Assembly: GCA_017548765.1 (NCBI GenBank)
Contig: JAFYZH010000015.1
Coordinates: forward strand, 21,793 to 85,792
DNA from: Lachnospiraceae bacterium
Lineage (GTDB): Bacteria; Bacillota; Clostridia; Lachnospirales; Lachnospiraceae
Length of the DNA: 64,000 bases
Direction of reading: 5' to 3'
In this document: positions 8,502 through 17,160 of the stretch, piece by piece
How the letters are laid out: each line of letters begins with the position of its first letter
How positions within the stretch are numbered: position 1 is the first letter of the stretch
Program-made: the position numbers and the translations under genes
Notes under the pieces: generated by a model
Database searches by the model: none
Told to the model about the DNA's origin: nothing
Seen by the model: only the letters and a program-made list of their open reading frames with translations

Positions 8502-8665
8502 TGATACTAGGCTCGAAAAGTACACGTGCGAATGCTTGTATTCGCAAACGTGACCTTGAGAGACGAACAAACATGAGCCATACCGATTTCCGAAGGAAAG
8601 CGAAGAGTATGGCGAATGTTTGTAGGATTGCGAGAGTTCGAAGAACGGAGCGATCCGTAGTATCA
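8502..8665 (+). ncRNA. Structured repeat element, copy 1
   Basis: Starts one base after the DUF1854 stop codon. Closing stem TGATACTA (8502-8509) / TAGTATCA (8658-8665). Inside: a hairpin GCGAAT/ATTCGC (8528-8545) under CACGT/ACGTG; a long arm ACAAACAT (8567-8574) / ATGTTTGT (8616-8623) with CCATAC (8578-8583) / GTATGG (8607-8612); and a third arm GGATTGC (8625-8631) / GCGATCC (8650-8656) capped by GTTC-GAA-GAAC. Copy 2 at 28811-28981 keeps the loops and changes the stems in a compensatory way, which supports a folded RNA. It lies inside an operon, so it would be part of the transporter mRNA. I cannot match it to a named RNA family. Confidence 0.75.
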
Positions 8666-8688
8666 TGAACAAACTAAAAGGAGACATT

Positions 8689-10875
8689 ATGCAGCTAAAA
8701 TACGATATCCCCGCCGCGAAGGCATTGCCCTTAGAGGAAGGGGAGAGCTTATACTACTGCGTGCCGTATGACGTATCGCAGGAGGACCGCAGCTGGATCA
8801 CCGACGGGTATCTGGCGGTGAGCTCGAAACGCGTATTCGTCCTGCGCGGGTCGGAGGTCGTGAAGACCTACACGATCAGCCAGATGAAACATACGCGGGC
8901 CGAGGTGACCATCGGCGGCGGTATGCTCGTCACGACGATCGATGGCGTGCAGAATTTCATCGTGCGTTATTCCGCGAAGCACCGGACACGGTTTGCTTAC
9001 ATGGCGCGCGGTATCAACATTTTGAGTAAAGGGCGCACCGAGATGGTGGAGAGCCACGAGCATGAGACGCAGTGTCCGGTATGCGGACGCGCCCTTACGC
9101 AGTCGGGCATCTGCCCCAAGTGCGCAGACCAGGGCGGTTTGTTTCGCGATTTCGTGAAACTGGTCGTTCCCTATCGGAAGCGGATCGTTGTCATCACACT
9201 GGTCATGATCATGGCTTCCGTTGTGACCTTGCTGAACCCGCATCTGCAGGGTAAATTGATCGATGACGTCTTCAAGAGCGAGGACGGATCCATGCAAAAA
9301 GCGATGCTGTTCCTGGGCGGCATGTTCTTCCTGGGCGCGGGCATCGTCGTGATCAATGTCATCAAAACCTACCTCTGTACGCTGCTGGGCACGCAGATCG
9401 CGAAGGATGTGCGTAAGACATTGTTCGACAAACTGCAGAGACTGTCCGTACAGTTCGTAAATGACCGCCGTCCCGGCGAGCTCATGGAGCGTGTCGTTTA
9501 TGATACGGGCAATATCAAACAGTTCATGCAGAATACGTTTTGTAACCTGTTTACGGTCGTTATCATCTTTGCGCTGGATGTTATCTTCATGGTCCTTATG
9601 AACTGGAAGATGGCCCTCCTCGCATTTACCAGTGCGCCGTTCGGCGTCTGGTTCACCCTGCAATTCCGTAAGACGATCCGCCGCCGTTATCACATGCAGT
9701 TCCGAAGAGAGGATGAAGTCAGCAGCAACCTGCAGGACGTGATCTCCGGTATGCGCGTTGTGAAGACGTACGGTAAGGAAGCGAAGGAAAAGCAGAAGTT
9801 CGACGACCTGGCTGAGCAGTTTTCCAAGATCTCGTTCAGCAACGAGCGGTTCTGGGCTCTGTTCAACCCGCTCATCCATTTCATCATGGGCTTTGGTATC
9901 TTCTTCGTGCTGATGTACGGTGGTATGAAGGTCCTGGACGAAGAGATGAGTTCCGGTGATCTGTTCAAATTCGTGACCTACACAAACATGCTGTATCAAT
10001 ACATCCAGTGGATGACTTCGATGCCGCGTGAGATCACGGGTCTGATCTCCAGTATGGAGCGTATCAACGACGTTATGATGCAGGAGGAACTCATCCGGGA
10101 CGATGACGATGCGATCCGCCACGACATCGAGGGCGAGGTGGAATTCCGCCACGCATCCTTCGGTTACAAGTCCTACGAGCCCGTGCTTGAGGACATCAAC
10201 CTGAAGGTGAAGAAAGGAGAGATGATCGGTATCGTCGGACCTTCGGGTGCCGGTAAATCGACCCTCATCAACCTCCTGATGCGCCTGTACGAGATCGATG
10301 ACGGCGAACTGTTCATCGACGGAATCCCGCTGAAGGACATCCGCAACGATTACTACCATTCGCAGCTCGGCGTTGTGCTGCAGGAGACCTTCCTGTTTAC
10401 CGGAACCATCCTGAGCAACATCCGTTTTGCGAAGCCGGACGCTTCCTACGAGGAAGTCATCCAGGCGGCGAAACTGGCCAATGCGCATGACTTCATCACG
10501 AAGATGCCGGACGGCTACAACACCTATGTCGGCGAGAAGGGTATGACACTGTCCGGAGGAGAACGCCAGCGTATCGCGATCGCGCGTGCCATCCTGAAGC
10601 AGCCGCGTCTGCTCATCCTGGATGAGGCGACTGCGAGTCTGGATACCGAGAGCGAATTCCTGATCCAGCAGGCGCTGGAGCGTCTGACACAGGGCCGGAC
10701 GACATTTGCCATCGCGCACCGCCTGTCCACCCTGAAGAATGCAGACCGCCTTCTGGTCATCGATGATCACACGATCGCCGAGATCGGAACGCATGAGGAG
10801 CTGGTAGCGCAGAAGGGCATCTACTACCGCCTGGTGAAGGCACAGCTCGAGATGCAGGCACAGGCCGGCGCTTAA
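8689..10875 (+). CDS. ABC exporter (permease-ATPase fusion) with PH-like N-terminal domain and zinc ribbon
   Basis: A 728-residue partner of the exporter at 5564. Residues about 20-115 look like a bacterial PH/GRAM-type beta fold (GYLAVSSKRVFVL pattern), followed by a zinc ribbon (CPVC and CPKC, about 129-145). A six-helix exporter domain and an ATPase domain follow, with Walker A GPSGAGKST (about 513), signature LSGGERQR (about 621), Walker B LLILDEATAS and H-loop IAHRLS. The start is ATG 8689 with AAAGGAG upstream; an in-frame ATG at 8665 lies inside the structured repeat. Probably forms a heterodimer with the first exporter. Substrate unknown. Confidence 0.88.
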   Translation: MQLKYDIPAAKALPLEEGESLYYCVPYDVSQEDRSWITDGYLAVSSKRVFVLRGSEVVKTYTISQMKHTRAEVTIGGGMLVTTIDGVQNFIVRYSAKHRTRFAYMARGINILSKGRTEMVESHEHETQCPVCGRALTQSGICPKCADQGGLFRDFVKLVVPYRKRIVVITLVMIMASVVTLLNPHLQGKLIDDVFKSEDGSMQKAMLFLGGMFFLGAGIVVINVIKTYLCTLLGTQIAKDVRKTLFDKLQRLSVQFVNDRRPGELMERVVYDTGNIKQFMQNTFCNLFTVVIIFALDVIFMVLMNWKMALLAFTSAPFGVWFTLQFRKTIRRRYHMQFRREDEVSSNLQDVISGMRVVKTYGKEAKEKQKFDDLAEQFSKISFSNERFWALFNPLIHFIMGFGIFFVLMYGGMKVLDEEMSSGDLFKFVTYTNMLYQYIQWMTSMPREITGLISSMERINDVMMQEELIRDDDDAIRHDIEGEVEFRHASFGYKSYEPVLEDINLKVKKGEMIGIVGPSGAGKSTLINLLMRLYEIDDGELFIDGIPLKDIRNDYYHSQLGVVLQETFLFTGTILSNIRFAKPDASYEEVIQAAKLANAHDFITKMPDGYNTYVGEKGMTLSGGERQRIAIARAILKQPRLLILDEATASLDTESEFLIQQALERLTQGRTTFAIAHRLSTLKNADRLLVIDDHTIAEIGTHEELVAQKGIYYRLVKAQLEMQAQAGA

Positions 10876-10886
10876 AATGTGACAAT

Positions 10887-10945
10887 GTGACACCGGGGAC
10901 GGTTCTTTTTGTCACCGTGACAAAAAGAACCGTCCCCATTGTCAC
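10887..10945. repeat. Long perfect palindrome (REP-like), possible terminator
   Basis: Arms 10895-10915 and 10917-10937 are perfect inverted copies (GGGGACGGTTC ... GAACCGTCCCC) separated by one base, with an outer GTGACA/TGTCAC pair at 10887 and 10940. The same GACGGTTC-TTTTTGTCAC type of palindrome is, as I recall, widespread in clostridial genomes and often close to IS200-like/RAYT transposases. None is present here. Its position directly after the exporter gene fits a role as transcript end. Confidence 0.7.
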
Positions 10946-10963
10946 CAAAAACAACTTGTATAT

Positions 10964-11026
10964 TTGACTCCCTTATATTAAAATAGTAGTATCATTTTTT
11001 ACTACCATTTTGAGAAAGGGAGTCAA
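10964..11026 (+). promoter_or_regulatory. Palindromic leader overlapping the ribosome site of the esterase gene
   Basis: Arms TTGACTCCCTT (10964-10974) and AAGGGAGTCAA (11016-11026) are perfect over 11 bp. An inner stem pairs AAAATAGTAGTA (10980-10991) with TACTACCATTTT (11000-11011) apart from one mismatch. The 3' arm contains the likely Shine-Dalgarno sequence (AAGGGAG) of the gene starting at 11033, so the folded form would hide it. The left arm also holds a TTGACT that could serve as a -35 box. Either an mRNA switch or a repressor operator is possible. Confidence 0.55.
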
Positions 11027-11032
11027 TTTCAT

Positions 11033-12685
11033 ATGAAGGAAATGCCTAATGTGATCCGGACGGCGAGTGGCGCCTGTTGGGAGCATACCTTTGAACGATT
11101 CAGCGCAGTGTGCTATGTGCCTGAGAATGACAAAGATGACAAATTGTTGAATTACGGTTTTATCGCGCCGTACCTCCTCGTTTTTTCCGAGACGAAGTTC
11201 GGTTTTGATGAAGCGGAGCGGTTTACGAAGGAGAAGGGCTTCGCCGAGCTGACGAAGGATTTCGCGACGAGCGTCGTATTTATCTATCCTACCTCCGTGA
11301 ATGGCTGGAAGGACGCGGATCCGAAGATCTTCGACGAGATCCTGGAGAATTCGAGGATCAATCAATACTACAAAGACGGTGTGGCTGAATGCTGGAACCG
11401 TTTCACGCATCAGCTGGATGATTACCACATCCGCGGCGCTTTGTTCCGCACGAATCTGTACGGCTACGGCGCATCGGCGGATTTTATCGCGAAGAACTAT
11501 CTGAAGCACTTCAAGGCGCGCGGCCTTTGGTTCGACGGAGCGGACAGTGCAGCAGTTACTTGTATCCTGGAGCGCCTTTCCGTGATCCCGGACGTGCAGG
11601 CGGACGACATTCCCGTGATTTCCGTCGGAAACTCGGACGAGGTCAATGCAGTCCTGAAGGAGAAGGCGAAATACCTCCTCATCAAGGATACACAGGATGT
11701 ACGTGCGGACTTCTATGCATTTTCCAGAAAGTTCCGGAGAATGCTGGGTGAGCTCGAACTGGATCCGGATCTGGAAGCCGAGGGCATGGTGATCGAGCCC
11801 GGCAGCGAGACGATTCCGACTTCGAAGGATAACAACGGCGACGATAAGGGAACGCAGGAGCACAGAGTCGGCTATTTCGCGTTCTACAATAAGGGGATTT
11901 TCGACAACGGCCCGGCGCCTCTGCTCATCGCTTTCCACGGCGGCGGCGACAGCGCATTCTACATTTCGTATATTTCCGGATGGGCTAACATTGCCCACAG
12001 ACATAACTTCCTGCTGGTATCGATCGAGCATCACCTCAACAGCACAGCGACCGAGATGACTGAGCTGATCGAGCGCCTCAAGAAGAAGTACAACATTGAC
12101 ACCACGCGGATCTACTGCAGCGGTTTCTCGATGGGCGGCTGCAAGAGTTGGGATTTCATCGCCGAGCATCCGTCGTATCTGGCCGCGGCTGCGCCCATGG
12201 ATGCTACGTTTGAGATGGGTATCAACGTGTTCGGCCAGCCTTCCCCGTACGCACTGAACACGACCATTCCGGTTCCGTGCTTCTACGCGGGCGGAGAGGA
12301 GACGCCGCTTCCGGAGCTGCCGTTCCAGGCGCAGAAGTGCCTCGACAGGATCCAGTACATCCTGAAGCTGAACGGCGCGGTGAAGACCGACGACGTTACA
12401 CTGGAAGATAAAGAAAACTGGGAAAATAAGATCTGGGGCGTCAACGGTGACGAGGCCGTGAAGACCTTCGATCCCAACCGCAAGGCGACACTGACCATCG
12501 AGCTGTTTAAGAGAGCGGACGGAAAATGTTACAACGCGCTCGCCAGCGTCAGCGGCCAGGGCCACGAATGCCGCGAGCACACTTGCGAAAACGCATGGAG
12601 ATTTATGAGCAGCTTCCGCAGACTGCCCGATGGAAGCATCGAGGGCGGCGAGTACGAGACCATCAAAGGCTGCTTTACGGAATAA
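11033..12685 (+). CDS. Alpha/beta-hydrolase, PHB-depolymerase/feruloyl-esterase-like
   Basis: A 550-residue protein with no signal peptide, hence cytoplasmic. The C-terminal half (about 290-530) is an alpha/beta-hydrolase: oxyanion-hole motif HGGGD near residue 302, nucleophile elbow GFSMGG near 363, and a likely catalytic His in GQGHECREH near 510. This layout resembles LpqC/poly(3-hydroxybutyrate) depolymerase-type esterases. The N-terminal ~280 residues are not recognised and may be a family-specific extension. The FGGY sugar kinase follows after 25 nt, so the esterase may release a sugar or de-esterify a sugar conjugate; that is inference. Confidence 0.75.
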   Translation: MKEMPNVIRTASGACWEHTFERFSAVCYVPENDKDDKLLNYGFIAPYLLVFSETKFGFDEAERFTKEKGFAELTKDFATSVVFIYPTSVNGWKDADPKIFDEILENSRINQYYKDGVAECWNRFTHQLDDYHIRGALFRTNLYGYGASADFIAKNYLKHFKARGLWFDGADSAAVTCILERLSVIPDVQADDIPVISVGNSDEVNAVLKEKAKYLLIKDTQDVRADFYAFSRKFRRMLGELELDPDLEAEGMVIEPGSETIPTSKDNNGDDKGTQEHRVGYFAFYNKGIFDNGPAPLLIAFHGGGDSAFYISYISGWANIAHRHNFLLVSIEHHLNSTATEMTELIERLKKKYNIDTTRIYCSGFSMGGCKSWDFIAEHPSYLAAAAPMDATFEMGINVFGQPSPYALNTTIPVPCFYAGGEETPLPELPFQAQKCLDRIQYILKLNGAVKTDDVTLEDKENWENKIWGVNGDEAVKTFDPNRKATLTIELFKRADGKCYNALASVSGQGHECREHTCENAWRFMSSFRRLPDGSIEGGEYETIKGCFTE

Positions 12686-12710
12686 TTGAAACAAAGTAAG
12701 GAGACAGACT

Positions 12711-14300
12711 ATGAACAGTAGAGAATGGATCGAGGCCGGCCAGGGCCGCCTCGGTATCGAATTGGGATCCACCCGTATCAAGGCGGTGCTCTTAGGCGAG
12801 GATAAGGCGCCCATCGCATCGGGAAGCCACGAGTGGGAGAACCGTTTGGAAAATGGTGTCTGGACCTACACCCTCGAGGATGTATGGCAGGGCATGCAGA
12901 GCGCTTATGCAGATCTGGCACAGGATGTGCAGAAGCAGTATGGAACGAAGATCCAAAAGCTGGCAGGCATCGGCATCAGCGCCATGATGCACGGCTATCT
13001 GGTATTTGATGCGGATGGTAAGCTTCTCGCGCCGTTCCGTACCTGGAGAAACACGATGACGCAGGAGGCTTCCGCACAGTTGACGGAGGCGTTTGCGTAC
13101 CCGATCCCGCAGCGGTGGAGCATTGCCCACCTGTGGCAGGCCATCCTGAACGGTGAGTCCCACACGAAGGACATCCGCTTTATGACAGATCTGGACGGCT
13201 ATGTTCACTATATGTTGACGGGCGAGAAGGTTCTCGGCGTCGGCGCAGCATCGGGCGTATTCCCGATCGATTCGAAGACCTGCGATTACCGCACGGATCT
13301 TTTAGCTACCTTTGACAAACTGGCGCAGGCGAAGGGCTTTACCCAGCCCATCGCATCCCTGCTTCCGAAGGTTCTGTGCGCGGGCGATAACGCGGGAACC
13401 CTGACGAAAGAAGGCGCGGCTCTGCTCGATCCGACCGGAACCCTTCAGGCGGGCGCTGTTTTCTGTCCTCCGGAAGGCGATGCAGGCACCGGCATGGTCG
13501 CTACGAATTCCGTTCGTCCGACCACGGCCAATGTTTCCGCCGGCACCTCCGTTTTCGCTATGGTCGTACTGGAAAAAGACCTGGCGAAGGTGCATTCCGA
13601 GATCGACCTCGTAACGACGCCGTCCGGCGACACCGTTGCGATGGTACACTGCAACAACTGTACTTCCGACCTGAACGCCTGGGTAGGCCTCTTCGGTGAG
13701 TTCGCAAAGTTGACGGGCCATGCATTGTCCGCAGATGAACTCTACGGCGGCCTGTACCGTAAGGCGATGGAAGGTGACGCCGACTGCGGCGGCCTTCTGG
13801 CATACAACTATTTCTCCGGCGAGCATGTAACGGACATGGAGCAGGGACGCCCACTGTTCGTACGTACACCGGATGCGAAGTTCACTCTGGCGAATTTCAT
13901 GCGCACACATCTGTACGCATCCCTGGCTACCTTGAAGATGGGCCTCGACATCCTGAAAGAGGAAAATGTCCGCATTACCAGCGTACTCGGACACGGCGGT
14001 CTGTTTAAGACCGAGGGCGTAGGCCAGCAGATCCTGGCAGACGCGATCGACGCGCCGGTTTCCGTAATGCAGGGAACGGCCGGAGAGGGCGGCGCTTACG
14101 GCATCGCGCTTCTCGCGGATTACACCGTTTGTAAGAAGGACGGCCAGAGCTTGTCCGATTATCTGGAGCAGGAGATCTTCGCAGACGTTACGAAGAAGAC
14201 CTGTGAGGCAGACGCAGCGGGCACCGCAGGCTTTGCCGCATACACCGAGCGTTACCGCAAGGGCCTGATCATCGAAAAGACAGCGACCGAAGCGCTGTAA
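12711..14300 (+). CDS. FGGY-family carbohydrate kinase
   Basis: ATP-dependent sugar kinase of the xylulokinase/rhamnulokinase/ribulokinase superfamily, 529 residues as expected. The N-terminal nucleotide fold is [23 protein letters not shown] shaped with the phosphate motif GIELGST near residue 15; the C-terminal domain has the adenosine-site glycines [10 protein letters not shown] and [10 protein letters not shown]. The substrate cannot be fixed from sequence reading; a ketopentose is likely. Ribosome site AAGGAG before ATG 12711. Cotranscribed with the upstream esterase, and followed by a terminator-like hairpin. Confidence 0.85.
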   Translation: MNSREWIEAGQGRLGIELGSTRIKAVLLGEDKAPIASGSHEWENRLENGVWTYTLEDVWQGMQSAYADLAQDVQKQYGTKIQKLAGIGISAMMHGYLVFDADGKLLAPFRTWRNTMTQEASAQLTEAFAYPIPQRWSIAHLWQAILNGESHTKDIRFMTDLDGYVHYMLTGEKVLGVGAASGVFPIDSKTCDYRTDLLATFDKLAQAKGFTQPIASLLPKVLCAGDNAGTLTKEGAALLDPTGTLQAGAVFCPPEGDAGTGMVATNSVRPTTANVSAGTSVFAMVVLEKDLAKVHSEIDLVTTPSGDTVAMVHCNNCTSDLNAWVGLFGEFAKLTGHALSADELYGGLYRKAMEGDADCGGLLAYNYFSGEHVTDMEQGRPLFVRTPDAKFTLANFMRTHLYASLATLKMGLDILKEENVRITSVLGHGGLFKTEGVGQQILADAIDAPVSVMQGTAGEGGAYGIALLADYTVCKKDGQSLSDYLEQEIFADVTKKTCEADAAGTAGFAAYTERYRKGLIIEKTATEAL

Positions 14301-14319
14301 GCCATTTATACATTTGCTT

Positions 14320-14366
14320 AAGCCGCAGTCCGACGTCGTGAACTACGATGCCGCTGCGGCTTTCGC
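14320..14366 (+). terminator. Probable terminator after the FGGY kinase
   Basis: Arms AAGCCGCAG (14320-14328) and CTGCGGCTT (14354-14362) with a short T-run; the loop is long (25 nt), so strength is uncertain. Confidence 0.5.
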
Positions 14367-14404
14367 TATATTGCCCAAAGTTAAAAATGTGGAGGGAGAA
14401 GCAC

Positions 14405-14794
14405 ATGAAGTGGAGAGAGGCGACGGAGTCCGAGACGAAGTTCCTGAAGAAGAAATATATGCGGCAGGCGTCCGTGATGAGTGCCATGTGTGCTGTGTCT
14501 GCAGCGGTGGCTGTCTATCTGCTCGTACGCATCCTCGGGATCGTATCCGAAGGGGAAGACCGGTCGTACCTCGCATTTTCCATCTTTCTTCTTTTGGTGA
14601 ACCTGGTCTTCATCGGCCGGATGATTTTTTGGCATATCCTGGATGAGGTGCGCAGGTATCGCTGCGTAAAACAGGGGGAGATCCGCATCATGGAATTTGT
14701 GACCGGTGCGAGTGAAGGAGGACAGGAGGGCATCGTGGTCGATTTTCTGTCCGATAAGGTGCTGACACGGGAACGGCTGGATCATCGACCTTGA
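14405..14794 (+). CDS. Small membrane protein, unrecognised
   Basis: A 129-residue protein with two hydrophobic segments (about residues 19-44 and 55-78) linked by a short charged loop, then a basic stretch and a soluble C-terminus rich in G, D and E. ATG 14405 is chosen because GGAGGGAGAAG lies directly upstream; a longer in-frame start at 14348 has no ribosome site. I do not recognise a family. It stands between the sugar kinase terminator and the diguanylate cyclase promoter, so it may be its own unit. Confidence 0.65.
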   Translation: MKWREATESETKFLKKKYMRQASVMSAMCAVSAAVAVYLLVRILGIVSEGEDRSYLAFSIFLLLVNLVFIGRMIFWHILDEVRRYRCVKQGEIRIMEFVTGASEGGQEGIVVDFLSDKVLTRERLDHRP

Positions 14795-14854
14795 AAAAGT
14801 AAGCGAAATGTGAACTTTTTTGAAAAAATTCGTGCATATTCGCGCATTTTGTTG

Positions 14855-14860
14855 TATAAT
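14855..14860 (+). promoter_or_regulatory. Candidate -10 box of the diguanylate cyclase gene
   Basis: TATAAT at 14855-14860, preceded by TTG in TTGTATAAT, in AT-rich sequence about 66 nt before the start codon. A good -35 box is not evident at 17-nt spacing. Confidence 0.45.
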
Positions 14861-14926
14861 TAAGGGTAGAAGACAGATGAACGAAAAGAATATAGTATAA
14901 GATCGATACGAGAAAGGGGACAGAAT

Positions 14927-16846
14927 ATGGAGACCCAGATGAATCGAAAGAAAAAAGTAGCCGTATTTATCAACGGGTGGAATGCGGAAAATGCGTACCG
15001 TTTTCTCGACGGTGTATCCAGAAACGTGCCGAAAGACTCGGTGGATTTTTATGTTTTCATAAGCCATGGAGTTTATTCGTTTTCGGAATCCGAGATCAAA
15101 AGCATGAGCACCATCTACGATCTTCCCGATCTGAAGAAATTTGATGCTGCCATCATGTTTACGCCGGGTCTTAATTTCACCGATGTGATCAATCATCTGA
15201 TCGAGCGACTGGAGAACTCCGGGATACCGGTCATCTGTGTCGGCATGCAGCATCCCGGCTTCCATACCATCACTATCAATAACTATAACGGAATGCGTCA
15301 GTTGTGCGACCACCTCATCGAGGAGCATGGCGTCCGCGAACTCATGTTCATCGCAGGTTCCCGTGAAAACGAGGATTCCAACAACCGTCTGATCGCGGTG
15401 CGCGACTCCATGTACGCACACGGGTTAGCATTTTCCGAGTCTCAGATCTATTATTCCAACTGGGAGATCGGTGGGATCCTTCGTGAACTGGGAGAGCGCA
15501 TCCGCGTCGGAATGAAGCTTCCGGACGCATTCGTCTGCGCAAACGACTCTTTAGCTGAGACCGTCAGCTACGCGCTTACGGACAATGGGCTGCCTGCGGA
15601 CAGTGCCATCGTTACCGGTTTTGACTACTCCGACGAAGGACAGAATTTCTATCCTTCGATCGCTTCGGTAGATCAGTGTTATGAAGAAGTCGGAGCGAAG
15701 ACGATCGAGGTGCTGGAGAAGATCTTTGCGGGTGATGACTCCCTGCAGGAGATCCTCGTGGACTGTGAATTCCGCCCCGGCGAGAGCTGCGGCTGTCTGA
15801 ATTCCCGAAACGATGACGTCCGTCGTCGTGAGGCAGTCCGGTCCAACCCCAGAAAATACATGATGCAGGATCTGGTCGGTTCACGTTTCCATGCGATGGA
15901 GCACGAGATCATTCAGTCGGTCGACTACGAAGATCTGAAAGCGAGATTGGGACGGCTCTTCCTCTCCGGCGCAGGCTGGGAGGGCGACACCTTCTATATT
16001 ATGCAGGATCCCCACGTTGTGGATCTCGCATTGACCGATGTGTCTGAATATCCCAAGTACCGTTATTCGGATGTCATGGATACCTTCGTTGCTAAGCGTG
16101 ACGGAAAAGCTGTGGATGGGGGCGTGATCCCGACGTCCCAGTTGCTTCCGGACGACGATCCGACAGGACCGAACCACATGTATTTCTTCATGCCTACCTA
16201 TTTTGAGACTTACGTGTGCGGCTATATCGTGGTCGTGGATCGTCTGACCTGGGTGCGTGACACGTACTTCCATATGTGCGAGAACCGCTTCAACCGCGCG
16301 ATCGCTTCCTACCGCCGTAACATGCAGTTGACGGCGCTGAACACGAAACTTTCCATGTTGATGGAGAAGGATGCGCTTACGTTCGTTAAGAACCGTACCG
16401 CGTATGACCGCTACGTAAAACGCCTGGAGTCGGATATGATCGCAGGCGATTCCGATCCGTTTGCAGTTGTATGCTTTGATATCAACTATCTGAAGCAGGT
16501 CAATGATGCGCTCGGACACGAGGCCGGCGACGAATACATCCGGAAATGCTGTAAGCTGATCTGTAATACGTTTAAGCATAGTCCTGTGTTCCGTATCGGC
16601 GGTGACGAGTTTGTTGCGATCGCAGTACACGATGACTACACACAAAGATATGAACTTCTGAACGCGATGCGGGAGCGCATGGCGGAACTGGCGGCGAATT
16701 CCTCGATCTCGCCGATCGAGCGTATCTCGATCGCATCCGGTATGGCCGACTGCGCCGAGCACCTCGGAGAAGACTACAGCGCCATCTATCGACGCGCTGA
16801 TACGCGTATGTACGATACCAAACGCAAGATGAAAGGTGAACAATAA
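14927..16846 (+). CDS. Diguanylate cyclase with LacI-type periplasmic-binding-like sensor
   Basis: A 639-residue cytoplasmic protein. Residues about 8-285 have the periplasmic-binding/LacI fold of sugar-responsive repressors (for example FISHG, VICVGMQHPG, DAFVCANDSLAE, VTGFD) but no helix-turn-helix. A middle linker or GAF-like part spans about 310-480. A C-terminal GGDEF domain (about 480-635) has an intact RIGGDEF active-site loop near residue 557 and the upstream DINYLKQVNDALGHEAGDEYI motif, so it should make cyclic di-GMP. No membrane segment. It would couple a small molecule, perhaps a sugar, to c-di-GMP. Ribosome site AAAGGGG upstream. Confidence 0.88.
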   Translation: METQMNRKKKVAVFINGWNAENAYRFLDGVSRNVPKDSVDFYVFISHGVYSFSESEIKSMSTIYDLPDLKKFDAAIMFTPGLNFTDVINHLIERLENSGIPVICVGMQHPGFHTITINNYNGMRQLCDHLIEEHGVRELMFIAGSRENEDSNNRLIAVRDSMYAHGLAFSESQIYYSNWEIGGILRELGERIRVGMKLPDAFVCANDSLAETVSYALTDNGLPADSAIVTGFDYSDEGQNFYPSIASVDQCYEEVGAKTIEVLEKIFAGDDSLQEILVDCEFRPGESCGCLNSRNDDVRRREAVRSNPRKYMMQDLVGSRFHAMEHEIIQSVDYEDLKARLGRLFLSGAGWEGDTFYIMQDPHVVDLALTDVSEYPKYRYSDVMDTFVAKRDGKAVDGGVIPTSQLLPDDDPTGPNHMYFFMPTYFETYVCGYIVVVDRLTWVRDTYFHMCENRFNRAIASYRRNMQLTALNTKLSMLMEKDALTFVKNRTAYDRYVKRLESDMIAGDSDPFAVVCFDINYLKQVNDALGHEAGDEYIRKCCKLICNTFKHSPVFRIGGDEFVAIAVHDDYTQRYELLNAMRERMAELAANSSISPIERISIASGMADCAEHLGEDYSAIYRRADTRMYDTKRKMKGEQ

Positions 16847-16865
16847 TATCTAAGTTTACAATTCC

Positions 16866-16888
16866 GAGGGGGCCTGCGTAGCCCCCTC
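16866..16888 (+). terminator. Terminator-like hairpin after the diguanylate cyclase
   Basis: GAGGGGGC (16866-16873) and GCCCCCTC (16881-16888), perfect 8-bp stem, but no T-run follows. Confidence 0.5.
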
Positions 16889-16929
16889 GATCGCGATAAA
16901 ACCGACAACGAAAAAAATAAAAAAACTCC

Positions 16930-16958
16930 TTGACTTTCGCTTCGAGCCGTGATATAGT
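16930..16958 (+). promoter_or_regulatory. Promoter of the rpmG-secE-nusG-rplK-rplA operon
   Basis: TTGACT (16930-16935), 17-nt spacer, TATAGT (16953-16958). It lies 200 nt before rpmG, leaving a sizeable untranslated leader (about 16965-17160) that contains a T-tract near 16985 and a GGAAAG/CTTTTTCC hairpin near 17080. No other feature seen in that leader. Confidence 0.75.
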
Positions 16959-17160
16959 ATTAGGGCATATGGAAGAGATCAGGTCTTTTTTTTATGCATA
17001 AATTTACGGGCGATCGGTACATCAAACGTAGATAAACACTAGAAAAAGAGCTGATATGCTGCTAACGGTTCGGGTGTCGATGGAAAGTGCTTTTTCCCCG
17101 GATAAGAGCCCTGTCCTTTGACACTTGGACCACCTAAATCAATTAATGGAGGTGGAGATC

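Noticed and set aside
8502-8665. HEARO/omega-RNA of an IscB-type element
   Set aside because: Size and hairpin style are roughly similar, but the conserved sequences do not fit what I recall of HEARO RNAs and no IscB or TnpB gene is present.
8749-10893. Very long open frame on the minus strand opposite the second ABC exporter (also opposite genes at 10973-12814, 30652-32361 and 44323-46173)
   Set aside because: These lie wholly opposite well-supported genes, have no ribosome sites, and their products show no domains; they arise from codon bias on the coding strand.
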